A stretch of 64,000 nt of DNA, from NCBI RefSeq assembly GCF_001905825.1, contig NZ_LIVV01000011.1:84696-148695 (forward strand). The letters run 5' to 3'. Below are positions 48,968-57,442 of this stretch, piece after piece. The notes beneath the pieces were generated by a model. That model ran no database searches, was not told where the DNA came from, and was given only the letters and a program-made list of their open reading frames with translations. Source of the DNA: Streptomyces sp. CB02009. GTDB taxonomy: Bacteria; Actinomycetota; Actinomycetes; Streptomycetales; Streptomycetaceae. A program made the translations under genes and the position numbers. The stretch's first letter is position 1. Each line of letters starts with the position of its first letter.

Positions 48968-50254
48968 CTACAGGCCGGCGAGCGCCGCCGCGCGCTGGGC
49001 CTCGAAGTTCTTCACGTACGCGTCGAAGACCGGGGTGTCCTCGTACTTGAGCAGCGTCTCGTCGTTGTACTTGAGCGCCGTCGTCGTGTAGGTGTGGCTG
49101 CCGGTGAAGACGATCTTCTTGTCCGGGCCGCCGTTGTACGTGCCCTCGACCAGCAGGTACTTGGTGTGGGAGTCGGAGCCGCCGCGCTTGTCGTTGTCGA
49201 GCTGGTGCAGGGTGATGCGGCCCTTGCCCGTCACGGGCCTGGTCAGCCAGTTGGCGACCTGCCCCATGGGCGTGTCGTCGGCCGTCCAGTTGTCGAGCGA
49301 CCGGTAGACGATCTCGATGTCGCACCCGGCCTGGGCGAGTTCCCACAGCTTCCTGGCCACCTCGGTGCGGGTGATGTGGCCCTGGGCGATGCGGATCTTC
49401 GTACGGCCGTCCGGGGTGCCGAAGCCCGCGGAGTTGCCCGTGCAGGAGTCCGGGGTGGCGACCGGCGCCACCGTCGCGAGGATGTTGACGACCGTGTCGG
49501 TGCTCGACCGCGGGAAGAAGTAGACCTTCGCCTTGCCCGCCTGGGTGTCGTGCGCGTAGTCCGCGACCTGCGGCGCCTGCCCGGCGGCGGCCGCCGCGAG
49601 GTCGTCGGCGTACCGGGTGTACGCGGCGAACAGCTCCGTGTTGCCGACGACGGTCAGCGCGTCGTTCCACCAGTCGTCGGTGTCCTGGCTCGTGAGGTTC
49701 CCGGAGCCCTGCACGACCACGTCGTCGACGAACACGTCTCCCTTGCCCTTGGTGCGGGAGAAGAGGAAGAACTTGTTGTGGTTGACGTTGTCGTACGTGC
49801 CGTTCGGGTCCGCCGCCGTGGTGCCCGGGTCCAGCGCCAGGCAGGCCTCCTCCGGCTTGCAGGTCCGCACCCAGGAGCCGGGGCTGCCCGCCGGGTCCGC
49901 CAGCCGGGTCTTCAGCGTCTCCAGGCCGGTGGACCTGCTGTCCGCGTCGACGACGACCTGGACGGTGACGCCCCGCTTGTGGGCGTCGCCCAGCTTGTTG
50001 GCCAGGTACACGGAGTGGAAGAGGTACAGGGAGATCCGGATCGTCGACCCCGACTCCGCGCCGTCGACGAGCCCCGCCAGGTGGGAGAGGATGCGTCCCC
50101 GCGCGGAGGCGTCGGTGCTGTTCGGGTCGTTGAACACGGGGCCGGTGGTGACGGCCAGGACCGGTTCCGCCGAGGCCGACGGTGCGACGAGGAGGGACGC
50201 GCCGACGGCCAGCGCGGTCACGGAGGTTCTGATTCTGTTCTTGATCGATATCAC
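48968..50254 (-). CDS. Secreted phospholipase D-like protein
   Basis: 428-aa protein with a Sec signal peptide (residues 1-29, ending SASA). Two HKD-type motifs of the PLD superfamily are recognisable: VNHNKFFLFS near residue 155 and SDSHTKYLLVEGTYNGG near 365, each HxK followed by a hydrophobic strand. May hydrolyse phospholipid or nucleic acid outside the cell. GTG start at 50254 with no strong ribosome-binding site, 11 nt after the MFS gene stop, so it may be cotranscribed. Confidence 0.88.
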   Translation of the reverse strand: MISIKNRIRTSVTALAVGASLLVAPSASAEPVLAVTTGPVFNDPNSTDASARGRILSHLAGLVDGAESGSTIRISLYLFHSVYLANKLGDAHKRGVTVQVVVDADSRSTGLETLKTRLADPAGSPGSWVRTCKPEEACLALDPGTTAADPNGTYDNVNHNKFFLFSRTKGKGDVFVDDVVVQGSGNLTSQDTDDWWNDALTVVGNTELFAAYTRYADDLAAAAAGQAPQVADYAHDTQAGKAKVYFFPRSSTDTVVNILATVAPVATPDSCTGNSAGFGTPDGRTKIRIAQGHITRTEVARKLWELAQAGCDIEIVYRSLDNWTADDTPMGQVANWLTRPVTGKGRITLHQLDNDKRGGSDSHTKYLLVEGTYNGGPDKKIVFTGSHTYTTTALKYNDETLLKYEDTPVFDAYVKNFEAQRAAALAGL

Positions 50255-50264
50255 CCGCGCATTG

Positions 50265-51740
50265 TCACCCGCGGGCGGTCGCCGTCCTCGCCTGCCGGGG
50301 GAGCCAGAGGAGCATCAGCGCCGCCGCCCCGACCAGCACGCCCGTCGCCACCCGGAAGGCCATCGCGTACCCGGGGACGAGGGACGCCGGGTCCGGTGCG
50401 CCCGGGGTGGCGGCGGGGGTGGCCGCGGCGGCGATCGTCGAGAGCACCGCGAGGCCCAGCGCGCCGCCCATCGTGCGGGAGGTGTTGACCAGGCCCGAGA
50501 CGAGGCCCGCGTCGGACGGGGCGGCGCCGGAGGTGGCGAGGGCGGCCAGCGGGGTGGTGGCCAGGCCTATCCCGGCCATCATGAGGATGCCCGGGCCGAG
50601 GATCGTCCCGAGGAACGTGCCGTCGGCCGTGAGGGTCGACTGCCAGGCGAAGCCCGCCGCCCCGACGAGGGCCCCGGCCACGGCCAGGTTCCGCGCGCCG
50701 ACGATCGGCATCAGGTACGGGGCAAGCTTGGAGCCCAGGACCACGCTGAGGGAGCTGGGGACCAGGGCGAGACCCGCCTGGAGCGGGGTGTACGCGAGGA
50801 CGCTCTGCGCGTAGGTGGTCATGAAGAACCACATGCCGAAGGAGGCCGAACCGCACAGCAGGATCGACGCGTTGGCCGCCGACACCGCGCGGTTGCGGAA
50901 GATCCCCAGCCGCATCAGCGGTTCCGCCGTGCGGGCCTCCACGACGACGAACGCCCCGAGGAGCACCAGCCCGCCGAGGAGGGTGAGCAGGGTCGCCGGG
51001 GCCGTCCAGCCCGCCTCCTCGGTCTGGACGATGCCGTACGCCAGGGTGGCGAGCCCCGCGGTGACGAGGACCGCGCCGGGCAGGTCGAGGCGGCGGCCGG
51101 CGCCGGTGCGGGACTCGCGGAGCCAGAGCAGCGCGCCCGCGAGGACGACGACGCCGACGGGGACGTTGATGAGCAGGACCCAGCGCCAGGACAGCAGGTC
51201 GACGAGGACGCCGCCGACGAAGCCGCCCGCCGCGCCGCCGGCCGCGCCGACCGCGGTCCAGGTGCCGATGGCCCGGGTGCGGGCGGCTCCGGCGGGGACG
51301 GCCGCGGTGATCAGGGTCAGCGTGGCGGGCGAGAGGACGGCCGCGCCGAGGCCCTGCGCGGCGCGGGCGGCGACGAGTTGCCAGCCCTCCTGGGCGAGGC
51401 CGCCCGCGACCGAGGCGGCGGTGAAGAGCCCGAGCCCGAGGAGGAACATCGCCTTCCGCCCGTAGAGGTCGGAGGCGCGTCCGCCGAGCAGCATGAAGCC
51501 GGCGAAGGCGATGGCGTAGGCGTTGAGGACCCATTGCAGACCGAGCGCCGAGAGTCCGAGGTCGGTCCGCATCGACGGCAGCGCCACGTTCACGACGGAG
51601 ACGTCGAGGACGACGAGGAACTGGCCCGCGCAGGCGGTCAGGACGACCGCCCAGGCGCGGGGGGCGGGTGGGGAGGGGGTGGCGGAGGTCGTCGGTGCGG
51701 AGTCGGTCTGCGGCATGGATGTCATGGTCGCAGACCGCAT
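50265..51740 (-). CDS. DHA2-family (EmrB/QacA-type) MFS efflux transporter
   Basis: 491-aa 14-helix drug:H+ antiporter. Helix 1 motif LDVSVVNVALPSMRTDLGLS near residue 45, motif A LGGRASDLYGRKAMFL near 84, and motif C-like GAAGGAAGGFVGGVLVDLLSWRW near 155 are typical. Substrate unknown. Start codon uncertain (51740, 51725 or 51716), none with a good ribosome-binding site. It follows the thiolase gene by about 25 nt and may be the exporter of that operon. Confidence 0.9.
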   Translation of the reverse strand: MRSATMTSMPQTDSAPTTSATPSPPAPRAWAVVLTACAGQFLVVLDVSVVNVALPSMRTDLGLSALGLQWVLNAYAIAFAGFMLLGGRASDLYGRKAMFLLGLGLFTAASVAGGLAQEGWQLVAARAAQGLGAAVLSPATLTLITAAVPAGAARTRAIGTWTAVGAAGGAAGGFVGGVLVDLLSWRWVLLINVPVGVVVLAGALLWLRESRTGAGRRLDLPGAVLVTAGLATLAYGIVQTEEAGWTAPATLLTLLGGLVLLGAFVVVEARTAEPLMRLGIFRNRAVSAANASILLCGSASFGMWFFMTTYAQSVLAYTPLQAGLALVPSSLSVVLGSKLAPYLMPIVGARNLAVAGALVGAAGFAWQSTLTADGTFLGTILGPGILMMAGIGLATTPLAALATSGAAPSDAGLVSGLVNTSRTMGGALGLAVLSTIAAAATPAATPGAPDPASLVPGYAMAFRVATGVLVGAAALMLLWLPRQARTATARG

Positions 51741-51765
51741 CCGCCCCGTACATGGGGAGATGGTC

Positions 51766-52959
51766 CTACGACCTGCGCAGCAGGGTCACCACCGCCGCCC
51801 CGCCCAGGCCGATGTTGTGCGCGAGCCCGACCCGGGCCCCCGTCACCTGCCGCGGCCCCGCCTCGCCCCGCAGCTGCCAGACGAGTTCGGCGGCCTGCGC
51901 CAGGCCGGTCGCGCCCAGCGGGTGGCCCTTGGAGATGAGGCCGCCCGAGGGGTTCACGACCCAGCGGCCGCCGTACGTCGTCGCGCCGGACTCGACGAGT
52001 TTGCCGGAGGCGCCCTCCTCGCACATGCCGAGCGCCTCGTACGTGAGGAGTTCGTTGATGGAGAAGCAGTCGTGCAGCTCGACCACGTCGACGTCCTCGA
52101 TGCCGAGCCCGGCGCGGTCGAACGCCTGCCGGGCGGCGGCCCGGGACATCGGCCGGCCGACGGCGTCGATGCAGGAGCCCGAGGCGAAGGACTCCTCGGT
52201 GTCGGTGGTCATCGCCTGTCCGGCGATCTCCACCGCCCGGTCCCGCAGCCCGTGCTCGTCGGCGAAGCGCTCGGAGACGACGACGGCCGCGGCGGCGCCG
52301 TCCGAGGTGGGCGAGCACTGGAGCTTGGTGAGCGGCCGGTGGACGGTCTTGGCGGCGAGGATCTCCTCGACCGTGTAGACGTCCTGGAACTGGGCGTTGG
52401 GGTTGTTCGCCGAGTGCCGGTGGTTCTTGGCGCCGACGGCCGCGAGCTGCGCCTCGGTCGTCCCGTACCGCTCCATGTGCTCGCGGGCGGCGTTGCCGAA
52501 GATCTGCGCGGTGGGCGGGCTCGCCTCGAAGCCGTGGCCGGCGGCCATGATCCCGTAGTGCCGGGCGACAGGCGAGGTCGTGAAGTCCCCGGCGCCCGAT
52601 CCGCCGCCGAGGGCGCCCCGGCTCATCTTCTCGAAGCCGACGGCGAGGACGCAGTCGGCGATGCCGCCCTCGACGAACTGGCGGGCGGTCATGAGGGCGG
52701 TGGAGCCGGTGGCGCAGTTGTTGTTGAGGTTGTAGACGGGGATGCCGGAGAGCCCGAGTGCGTACACGGCGCGCTGTCCGGCGGTGGAGGCCTGGAAGCA
52801 GTAGCCGACGGCGGCCTGCTCCACGCGCGCGTAGGGGACTCCCGCGTCGGCGAGTGCGGCGGTTCCGGCCTCCTTGACCATGTCCCAGTACTGCCAGTCC
52901 CGGGTCTCGGGCTTCTCGAACCGGGTCATCCCGACGCCGACGACGTACGCCTTGCCCAT
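51766..52959 (-). CDS. SCP2-type thiolase / lipid-transfer protein
   Basis: 397-aa thiolase of the nonspecific lipid-transfer group. Active-site Cys in NNNCATGSTALM near residue 90; C-terminal VELHDCFSINELLTYEALG, GGLISKGHPLGATGLAQ and GLAHNIGLGGA carry the remaining catalytic His/Cys. ATG at 52959 follows GGGGGAA. In steroid-degrading actinobacteria such Ltp/FadA-like enzymes complete beta-oxidation or retro-aldol cleavage of side chains. 13 nt after the acyl-CoA dehydrogenase gene. Confidence 0.9.
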   Translation of the reverse strand: MGKAYVVGVGMTRFEKPETRDWQYWDMVKEAGTAALADAGVPYARVEQAAVGYCFQASTAGQRAVYALGLSGIPVYNLNNNCATGSTALMTARQFVEGGIADCVLAVGFEKMSRGALGGGSGAGDFTTSPVARHYGIMAAGHGFEASPPTAQIFGNAAREHMERYGTTEAQLAAVGAKNHRHSANNPNAQFQDVYTVEEILAAKTVHRPLTKLQCSPTSDGAAAAVVVSERFADEHGLRDRAVEIAGQAMTTDTEESFASGSCIDAVGRPMSRAAARQAFDRAGLGIEDVDVVELHDCFSINELLTYEALGMCEEGASGKLVESGATTYGGRWVVNPSGGLISKGHPLGATGLAQAAELVWQLRGEAGPRQVTGARVGLAHNIGLGGAAVVTLLRRS

Positions 52960-52972
52960 CTTCGGTTCCCCC

Positions 52973-55189
52973 TCAGTCTCTCGGCAGGCCGAGCAGCCGC
53001 TCGGCGACGACATTGAGCTGTACCTGTGTGGTGCCGCCCGCGATGGTGAGGCAGCGGGACATGAGCAGGCCGTGGACGGCCCGTTCGCCGGGTCCCTCGC
53101 GCACGGCGCCTTCCGGGCCGAGGAGTTCGAGGGTGAGTTCGGCGAGCTTCTGCTGGTGGAGGGTCTGGACGAGCTTGCGGACGCTGGCGCCCGCGCCGGG
53201 TTCGAGTCCGGACACCTGGAGCAGGGTGGTGCGCAGGCCGATGCAGGCGAGCGCGTGCGCCTCGGCGAGCAGGGCCCCGATCCGTACCCGTACGGAGCTG
53301 TCGACCCGGTCCGCCCTCGCGATGACGGCTTCGAGGCCGGTGTCGAAGGCGACCTGGTCGGCCATGTGGACGCGCTCGTTGCCGAGGGTGTTGCGGGCGA
53401 CCCGCCAGCCGTCGTCGACCTCGCCGACGACGGCGTCGGCGGGGAGGATCGCGTCGTCGAACCAGACCTCGTTGAAGAGGGACTCCCCGGTGATCTCCTT
53501 GAGCGGCCGTACGTCGATCCCGGGGGTGTTCCGCATGTCGACGAGGAAGTAGGTGAGGCCCTTGTGCTTGGGGGCGGCCGGGTCGGTACGGGCGAGCAGG
53601 ATGCCGTGGTGGGCCCACTGGGCGGCGCTCGTCCACACCTTCTGGCCGTTGATCCGCCAGCGGCCGTCCTCGGTGCGCTCGGCTCGGGTGCGGAGGGAGG
53701 CCAGGTCGGAGCCGGCGCCGGGCTCGGAGAAGAGCTGGCACCAGAGGCGCTCGCCGCGCAGGGTCGGGCCGAGGTGCTCGTCCTGCTGGGCGGGGGTGCC
53801 GTGGGCGAGGAGGGACGGCACGACCCAGGTGGCGATGCCGAGCCCGGCGACGGTGATCCCGGCCTCGTCCAGGGCGCGCTGGACGGCGAGCTGCTGGAGG
53901 GGGCCGGCGCCGAGGCCGTACGGCTCCGGGAGGTGCGGGGCGGCGTAGCCGGTGGGGGCGAGGGCGCGGCGGGCGGCGGCCGGGTCGAGCCCGACGGCGG
54001 GGGCGACGGCCTCGCGGGCGGCCTCGCGGTACGGGTCGGCCTCGGGCGGCAGGTCGAGCCGGAGGCCGCGGCGGACGCCGGTGGCGGCGTGCCGGAGGGC
54101 GTCGAGCCGGTGCCGGTCGCCGGTGCCGAGGAGCTGGCGGGCGACGAGGGCGCGGCGGAGCAGCAGATGGGCGTCGTGCTCCCAGGTGAACCCGGTGCCG
54201 CCGAGGATCTGGATGCAGTCCTTGGCGCAGCCGAACGCGGTGTCGAGCGCGGTGGCGGCGGCGAGCGCGGCGGTGAGGGGGCGGGCGTCGTCGTCGCCGG
54301 CCCTGGCGGCGTCCCAGGTGAGGGCGCGGGCCTGTTCGAGCCGGACGAGCATGTCGGCGCAGAGGTGTTTGACGCCCTGGAACTGTCCGATGGGGCGGCC
54401 GAACTGCTCGCGGGTGCGGGCGTGTTCGGCGGCGGTCTCGACGGCGCGGGCGGCGGTGCCGCAGGCGTCGGCGGCGAAGAGGACGGCGGCGAGGTCGTGG
54501 ACGAGGGCGGTGTCGAGGGCGAGCTCGCGGGCGGCGGGTACGTGGTGGTTCCGGGCGGTGATCGCGGCGGTGGGGCGGGTGGGGTCGGCGCTCTCGTGGG
54601 GCCGGACGGTGAGGCCGTCGGTGTCGACGGCGAGCCAGACGGAGCCGTCGGCGGTGGCGGCGCGCAGGATGACGAGATCGGCCTGGGCGCCGCCGAGGAC
54701 GGGGGGCGCGGCGCCGTCGAGGAGGTGGCCGCCGGCGGTGCGGACGGCGGTGAGGGTGCCGGGTCCGGTGCTGTCGGGGCCGTCACCGGTCCCGGCGGGC
54801 CCCAGTTCCGCACCGGTCCCGGGGAGGGCCACGGCGCCGATCCGCTCCCCGCTCGCGAGGGCGGCGGCGAGCTCCGTCTCCCCGGCCCTGCGGAGCAGTT
54901 CGGCGGCGAGGACGGAGGGCAGGTAGGGCCCCGGCAGGAGCGCCCTCGCGGCCTCCTCCACGACCACGACGAGGTCGCCGAGATCGCCGCCCCCTCCCCC
55001 GCACTCCTCGGGCAGGTGCACTCCGAGGAGTCCCTGCCTGGCGGCGGCGTCCCAGTAGACCGGCCGTCCGGTGGCGGTGTCGGGGACGTCCAGGTGCTTG
55101 CGGACCTCCTCGGGCGGTACGGCGCGTTGGAGCCAGCCCCGGACGGATCGGGCGAGCTCCCGCTGTTCGTGCGTGATGGCGATGCCCAT
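52973..55189 (-). CDS. Double-length acyl-CoA dehydrogenase (FadE34-like fusion)
   Basis: 738-aa protein made of two acyl-CoA dehydrogenase modules. The second (about 375-738) is complete: LWCQLFSEPGAGSDLASLRTRAER is the middle-domain signature and LTIAGGTTQVQLNVVAERLLGLPR the C-terminal one. The first (about 1-370) keeps the N-terminal helices and CIQILGGTGFTWEHDAHLLLRRA but its middle domain is degenerate. Such double proteins occur in steroid side-chain catabolism (mycobacterial FadE34), where two sites act as one heteromer-like unit. Oxidises acyl-CoA to enoyl-CoA with FAD. First gene of its operon; two operators lie directly upstream. Confidence 0.9.
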   Translation of the reverse strand: MGIAITHEQRELARSVRGWLQRAVPPEEVRKHLDVPDTATGRPVYWDAAARQGLLGVHLPEECGGGGGDLGDLVVVVEEAARALLPGPYLPSVLAAELLRRAGETELAAALASGERIGAVALPGTGAELGPAGTGDGPDSTGPGTLTAVRTAGGHLLDGAAPPVLGGAQADLVILRAATADGSVWLAVDTDGLTVRPHESADPTRPTAAITARNHHVPAARELALDTALVHDLAAVLFAADACGTAARAVETAAEHARTREQFGRPIGQFQGVKHLCADMLVRLEQARALTWDAARAGDDDARPLTAALAAATALDTAFGCAKDCIQILGGTGFTWEHDAHLLLRRALVARQLLGTGDRHRLDALRHAATGVRRGLRLDLPPEADPYREAAREAVAPAVGLDPAAARRALAPTGYAAPHLPEPYGLGAGPLQQLAVQRALDEAGITVAGLGIATWVVPSLLAHGTPAQQDEHLGPTLRGERLWCQLFSEPGAGSDLASLRTRAERTEDGRWRINGQKVWTSAAQWAHHGILLARTDPAAPKHKGLTYFLVDMRNTPGIDVRPLKEITGESLFNEVWFDDAILPADAVVGEVDDGWRVARNTLGNERVHMADQVAFDTGLEAVIARADRVDSSVRVRIGALLAEAHALACIGLRTTLLQVSGLEPGAGASVRKLVQTLHQQKLAELTLELLGPEGAVREGPGERAVHGLLMSRCLTIAGGTTQVQLNVVAERLLGLPRD

Positions 55190-55200
55190 GCGCGGCAGAC

Positions 55201-55214
55201 TAGAACACGTTCCA
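55201..55214. promoter_or_regulatory. TAGAAC-type site upstream of acyl-CoA dehydrogenase operon
   Basis: TAGAACACGTTCCA fits TnnAACnnGTTnnA and is nearly identical to the palindrome at 45343. It begins 12 nt upstream of the acyl-CoA dehydrogenase ATG, so bound repressor would cover the transcription start. Confidence 0.75.
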
Positions 55215-55216
55215 TT

Positions 55217-55231
55217 CTGACGGAAGGTCAG
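55217..55231. promoter_or_regulatory. CTGACG inverted repeat, copy 2
   Basis: CTGACGGAAGGTCAG, two bases from the TAGAAC site. It differs from the 45421 and 63681 copies only in the spacer and one arm base. Confidence 0.75.
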
Positions 55232-55281
55232 ATACGGGAATGGACGGAGGATCCGGGCCGGGAGTCCTGCACCATGAACTC

Positions 55282-55668
55282 ATGAACATCAGCGACGTCC
55301 CGGACGGCGACCCGATCCGACTGCTCATCGGCCACGAGGTCAGCGCCGTGTCCTTCGTGCGCGACTACGTCGAGCTGCACTTCGACGGCCCGGTGCTCCG
55401 GTGCCTGGCCGACCCCGTCGGGGTGTACGACGGCAGCGAGTGGCGCTTCCCCGAACCCGGCTCGCTCGACCTCATGCGCAACTACATCGGCGAGACCGTC
55501 GACGACTCCGAGCTGGATCCCGACCGGATCATCGCCCTTCGCTTCGGGCGGCACCGCTTCGTCGTCCCGCTGGACGACGGTTCGAGCAGGGGCCCCGAGT
55601 CGGCCCACATGATCGGCACGGACGAGACCGGCCGTACGTCGATCCTCGGCGGCTTCTGGGTCTGGTAG
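55282..55668 (+). CDS. Hypothetical protein, 128 aa
   Basis: Acidic soluble protein: VRDYVELHFDGPVLRCLADPVGVYD and DPDRIIALRFGRHRFVVPLDD suggest a small beta-sheet fold similar to uncharacterised Streptomyces proteins often linked to immunity or polymorphic-toxin loci, but no toxin gene is nearby. Start at 55282 chosen for the natural N-terminus; an ATG at 55273 is out of frame. No strong ribosome-binding site. Confidence 0.65.
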   Translation: MNISDVPDGDPIRLLIGHEVSAVSFVRDYVELHFDGPVLRCLADPVGVYDGSEWRFPEPGSLDLMRNYIGETVDDSELDPDRIIALRFGRHRFVVPLDDGSSRGPESAHMIGTDETGRTSILGGFWVW

Positions 55669-55682
55669 CAGGCGGGGCGGAA

Positions 55683-56264
55683 CTACCTTTCCGTGTCGAC
55701 CAGTTGCGCGTCGACGACCGCGAGGCCTGCCTCCCCCCTCTCGAACAGAGCGAGCAGAGCCGGCAGCCCGATGGGACCGGACACCGGGCCCCCGGCGTGG
55801 TCCAGGAGGAGGACCGGCGGCCACTCCCCGTCCCGCGCGGCCGGGACGAAGCCGGTGCTCAGCCCACGCCGCAGCAGGACGACCCGGTCGGCGTCGAGCG
55901 GATCCGCCGCCAGCGCGTCCAGCTCCGCGCGCACCTCCTCCGGATGCGACCGCAGGTCGTGTGCGAGCACCTCGCGGCGGGCGAGCAGCGTCACGGTGAG
56001 CCGGCCGGCGGTCCGCTCGTAGCGCGCGGACAGGTCGTCCCGGAGCAGATAGAAGACCCCTTCCTCACCCTCGTGCCCCCGGTTCAGGAGGAGAAGCGCC
56101 AGGCGCTCACCGGGGTCGGCGGCGGCCTGGTCGAGGTCCAGGATCACCTCCTGCCCCTCCGGGTCGAGCGAGGGGACCGCCCCGATCCACATCCGGGGAG
56201 AGTCGCACGCGCCGTCCGCGCCCCGCGTGTCGCCCTGGTCGGCCAGGTCTTCGTCCGTCGTCAT
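55683..56264 (-). CDS. Hypothetical protein, 193 aa
   Basis: Soluble acidic protein with no membrane segment. Contains VILDLDQAAADPGERLALLLLNRGHEGEEGVFYLLRDDLSARYERT and LLLDHAGGPVSGPIGLPALLALFERGEAGLAVVDAQLV. I do not recognise a family. The gene converges on the 128-aa gene with a 14-nt gap. ATG at 56264 is preferred over a longer in-frame start that would add a hydrophobic stretch of about 20 residues. Confidence 0.6.
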   Translation of the reverse strand: MTTDEDLADQGDTRGADGACDSPRMWIGAVPSLDPEGQEVILDLDQAAADPGERLALLLLNRGHEGEEGVFYLLRDDLSARYERTAGRLTVTLLARREVLAHDLRSHPEEVRAELDALAADPLDADRVVLLRRGLSTGFVPAARDGEWPPVLLLDHAGGPVSGPIGLPALLALFERGEAGLAVVDAQLVDTER

Positions 56265-56371
56265 GACCGGGATCCAAGCACAGGCCACCGACACCGGAAG
56301 GGCGTTGTCAGTGGTGCCTGCCACTCTGTCGGTACAGCGGAACGACCGCGCACGGAGAGAGCGAGCACGCC

Positions 56372-56797
56372 ATGGGCACCTGGGACATCGGCCCCTTCGA
56401 CAACGACACCGCCGCCGACTTCTCGTACCGGGTGGACGAGGCCCCGGCGGAGAAGAAGGCCGAGGTGCTGCGCACGGCCTTCCGCGAGGTGATCGACACC
56501 GGCGACGCGTACCTGGACGCGGACCTGGCGGACGAGGCGATCGCCTCGGCGGCCCTCCTCGCCGCCCAGTGCCCCGGCGGCGACCCCGTCACCACCTCGT
56601 ACGCCCCGAAGGAACCCCTGCCGACCCTCCCGGCCGACCTGCGCCCGCAGGCCGTGGCGGCCCTGGACCGGATCCTCACCGAGCCGTCCGAACTGCTCGA
56701 ACTCTGGGAGGAGTCGGACGGCGAGGAATGGAAGGCGGGCGTGCGGAAGCTGGTGGCGGTCCTGGCCGCAGCGGACGGCGACCGCCCCGTCAGCTGA
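56372..56797 (+). CDS. DUF4259 domain-containing protein
   Basis: 141-aa protein with the DUF4259 hallmark N-terminus MGTWDIGPFDNDTAADFSYRVDE, then YLDADLADEAIASAALLAAQ and LWEESDGEEWKAGVRKLVAVL. The family is frequent in actinobacteria and uncharacterised. ATG at 56372 follows a GGAGAGAG element. Its 3' end overlaps the convergent membrane protein gene by 8 nt. Confidence 0.85.
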   Translation: MGTWDIGPFDNDTAADFSYRVDEAPAEKKAEVLRTAFREVIDTGDAYLDADLADEAIASAALLAAQCPGGDPVTTSYAPKEPLPTLPADLRPQAVAALDRILTEPSELLELWEESDGEEWKAGVRKLVAVLAAADGDRPVS

Positions 56798-57227
56798 CCC
56801 CGCGGGAGGCGGATCCCCGCCACGCGAGGACCGCGCTCGTGACGGTCGCGGTGACGGCAGTGACCGCGAGGACGAGGAGCCCCGGGTTGACCCACCACGG
56901 GACGACCTCGATGCCGTGACACACCAGGCTCACGGGCAGCGCGCTGCTGGAGTCCGGGGAGTCCATGATCCCCACGCCGAACCAGCACGCGTCCTCCGGC
57001 TGGAGGAACGGCATGTACGAGAGGCCGTACAGGTGCACCGCACCCCCCGCGAGGTAGGCGAGCCCCGCGACCCAGGCGGCCTTCCTGGCGGGCGTGCGGC
57101 GGCGCCGGGGCGGCGGGAGCGGGGGCAGCTCGTCGCCCCGGCGGGCCCGGACCAGCCCGACGTACGTGATCCCCGCCCAGGCCGGCAGGCCGATGGCGAG
57201 GATCATCGTCCCTATGAGGGTCGCCAT
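56790..57227 (-). CDS. Small membrane protein, three helices
   Basis: 145-aa protein with a helix at 7-27 (MILAIGLPAWAGITYVGLVR), a Pro/Arg-rich loop, a helix at about 50-70 and a C-terminal helix (NPGLLVLAVTAVTATVTSAVLAW). An extracellular loop contains three cysteines. No family recognised. Lies 2 nt after the DUF397 gene and is probably cotranscribed with the regulator trio. Confidence 0.65.
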   Translation of the reverse strand: MATLIGTMILAIGLPAWAGITYVGLVRARRGDELPPLPPPRRRRTPARKAAWVAGLAYLAGGAVHLYGLSYMPFLQPEDACWFGVGIMDSPDSSSALPVSLVCHGIEVVPWWVNPGLLVLAVTAVTATVTSAVLAWRGSASRGVS

Positions 57228-57229
57228 GA

Positions 57230-57442
57230 TCAGCGACCGCCGATACGTCCCTCGGCGGCGGCCGTCACGAAGGCCGTGAATGCGGCGGGGGTGGCGAGGA
57301 AGGCGGGGCCTTCGGGGTTCTTGGAGTCACGGACAGCGATGTGGGCAGCCAGGTCGGCGACCTCGATGCACTCACCGCCGTTGTCCCCGCTGTACGAGGA
57401 CTTACGCCAGCTCGCTCCCGCCAGGCTCCGGTTGGTCTCCAT
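57230..57442 (-). CDS. DUF397 (BldB-like) small regulatory protein
   Basis: 70-aa member of DUF397: SWRKSSYSGDNGGECIEVADL near the start and VRDSKNPEGPAFLATPAAFTAFV in the second half are the family motifs. In Streptomyces such proteins pair with a WhiJ-like HTH protein and often an AbaA-like ATPase; BldB, needed for sporulation and antibiotic production, is the best known relative. The start overlaps the end of the HTH gene by 41 nt. Confidence 0.93.
   Translation of the reverse strand: METNRSLAGASWRKSSYSGDNGGECIEVADLAAHIAVRDSKNPEGPAFLATPAAFTAFVTAAAEGRIGGR

Noticed and set aside
51766..55215. A single 1149-aa frame ending in the thiolase
   Set aside because: The upstream two thirds is a Ser/Pro-rich out-of-frame reading of the acyl-CoA dehydrogenase gene; a clear ATG with ribosome-binding site starts the thiolase at 52959.
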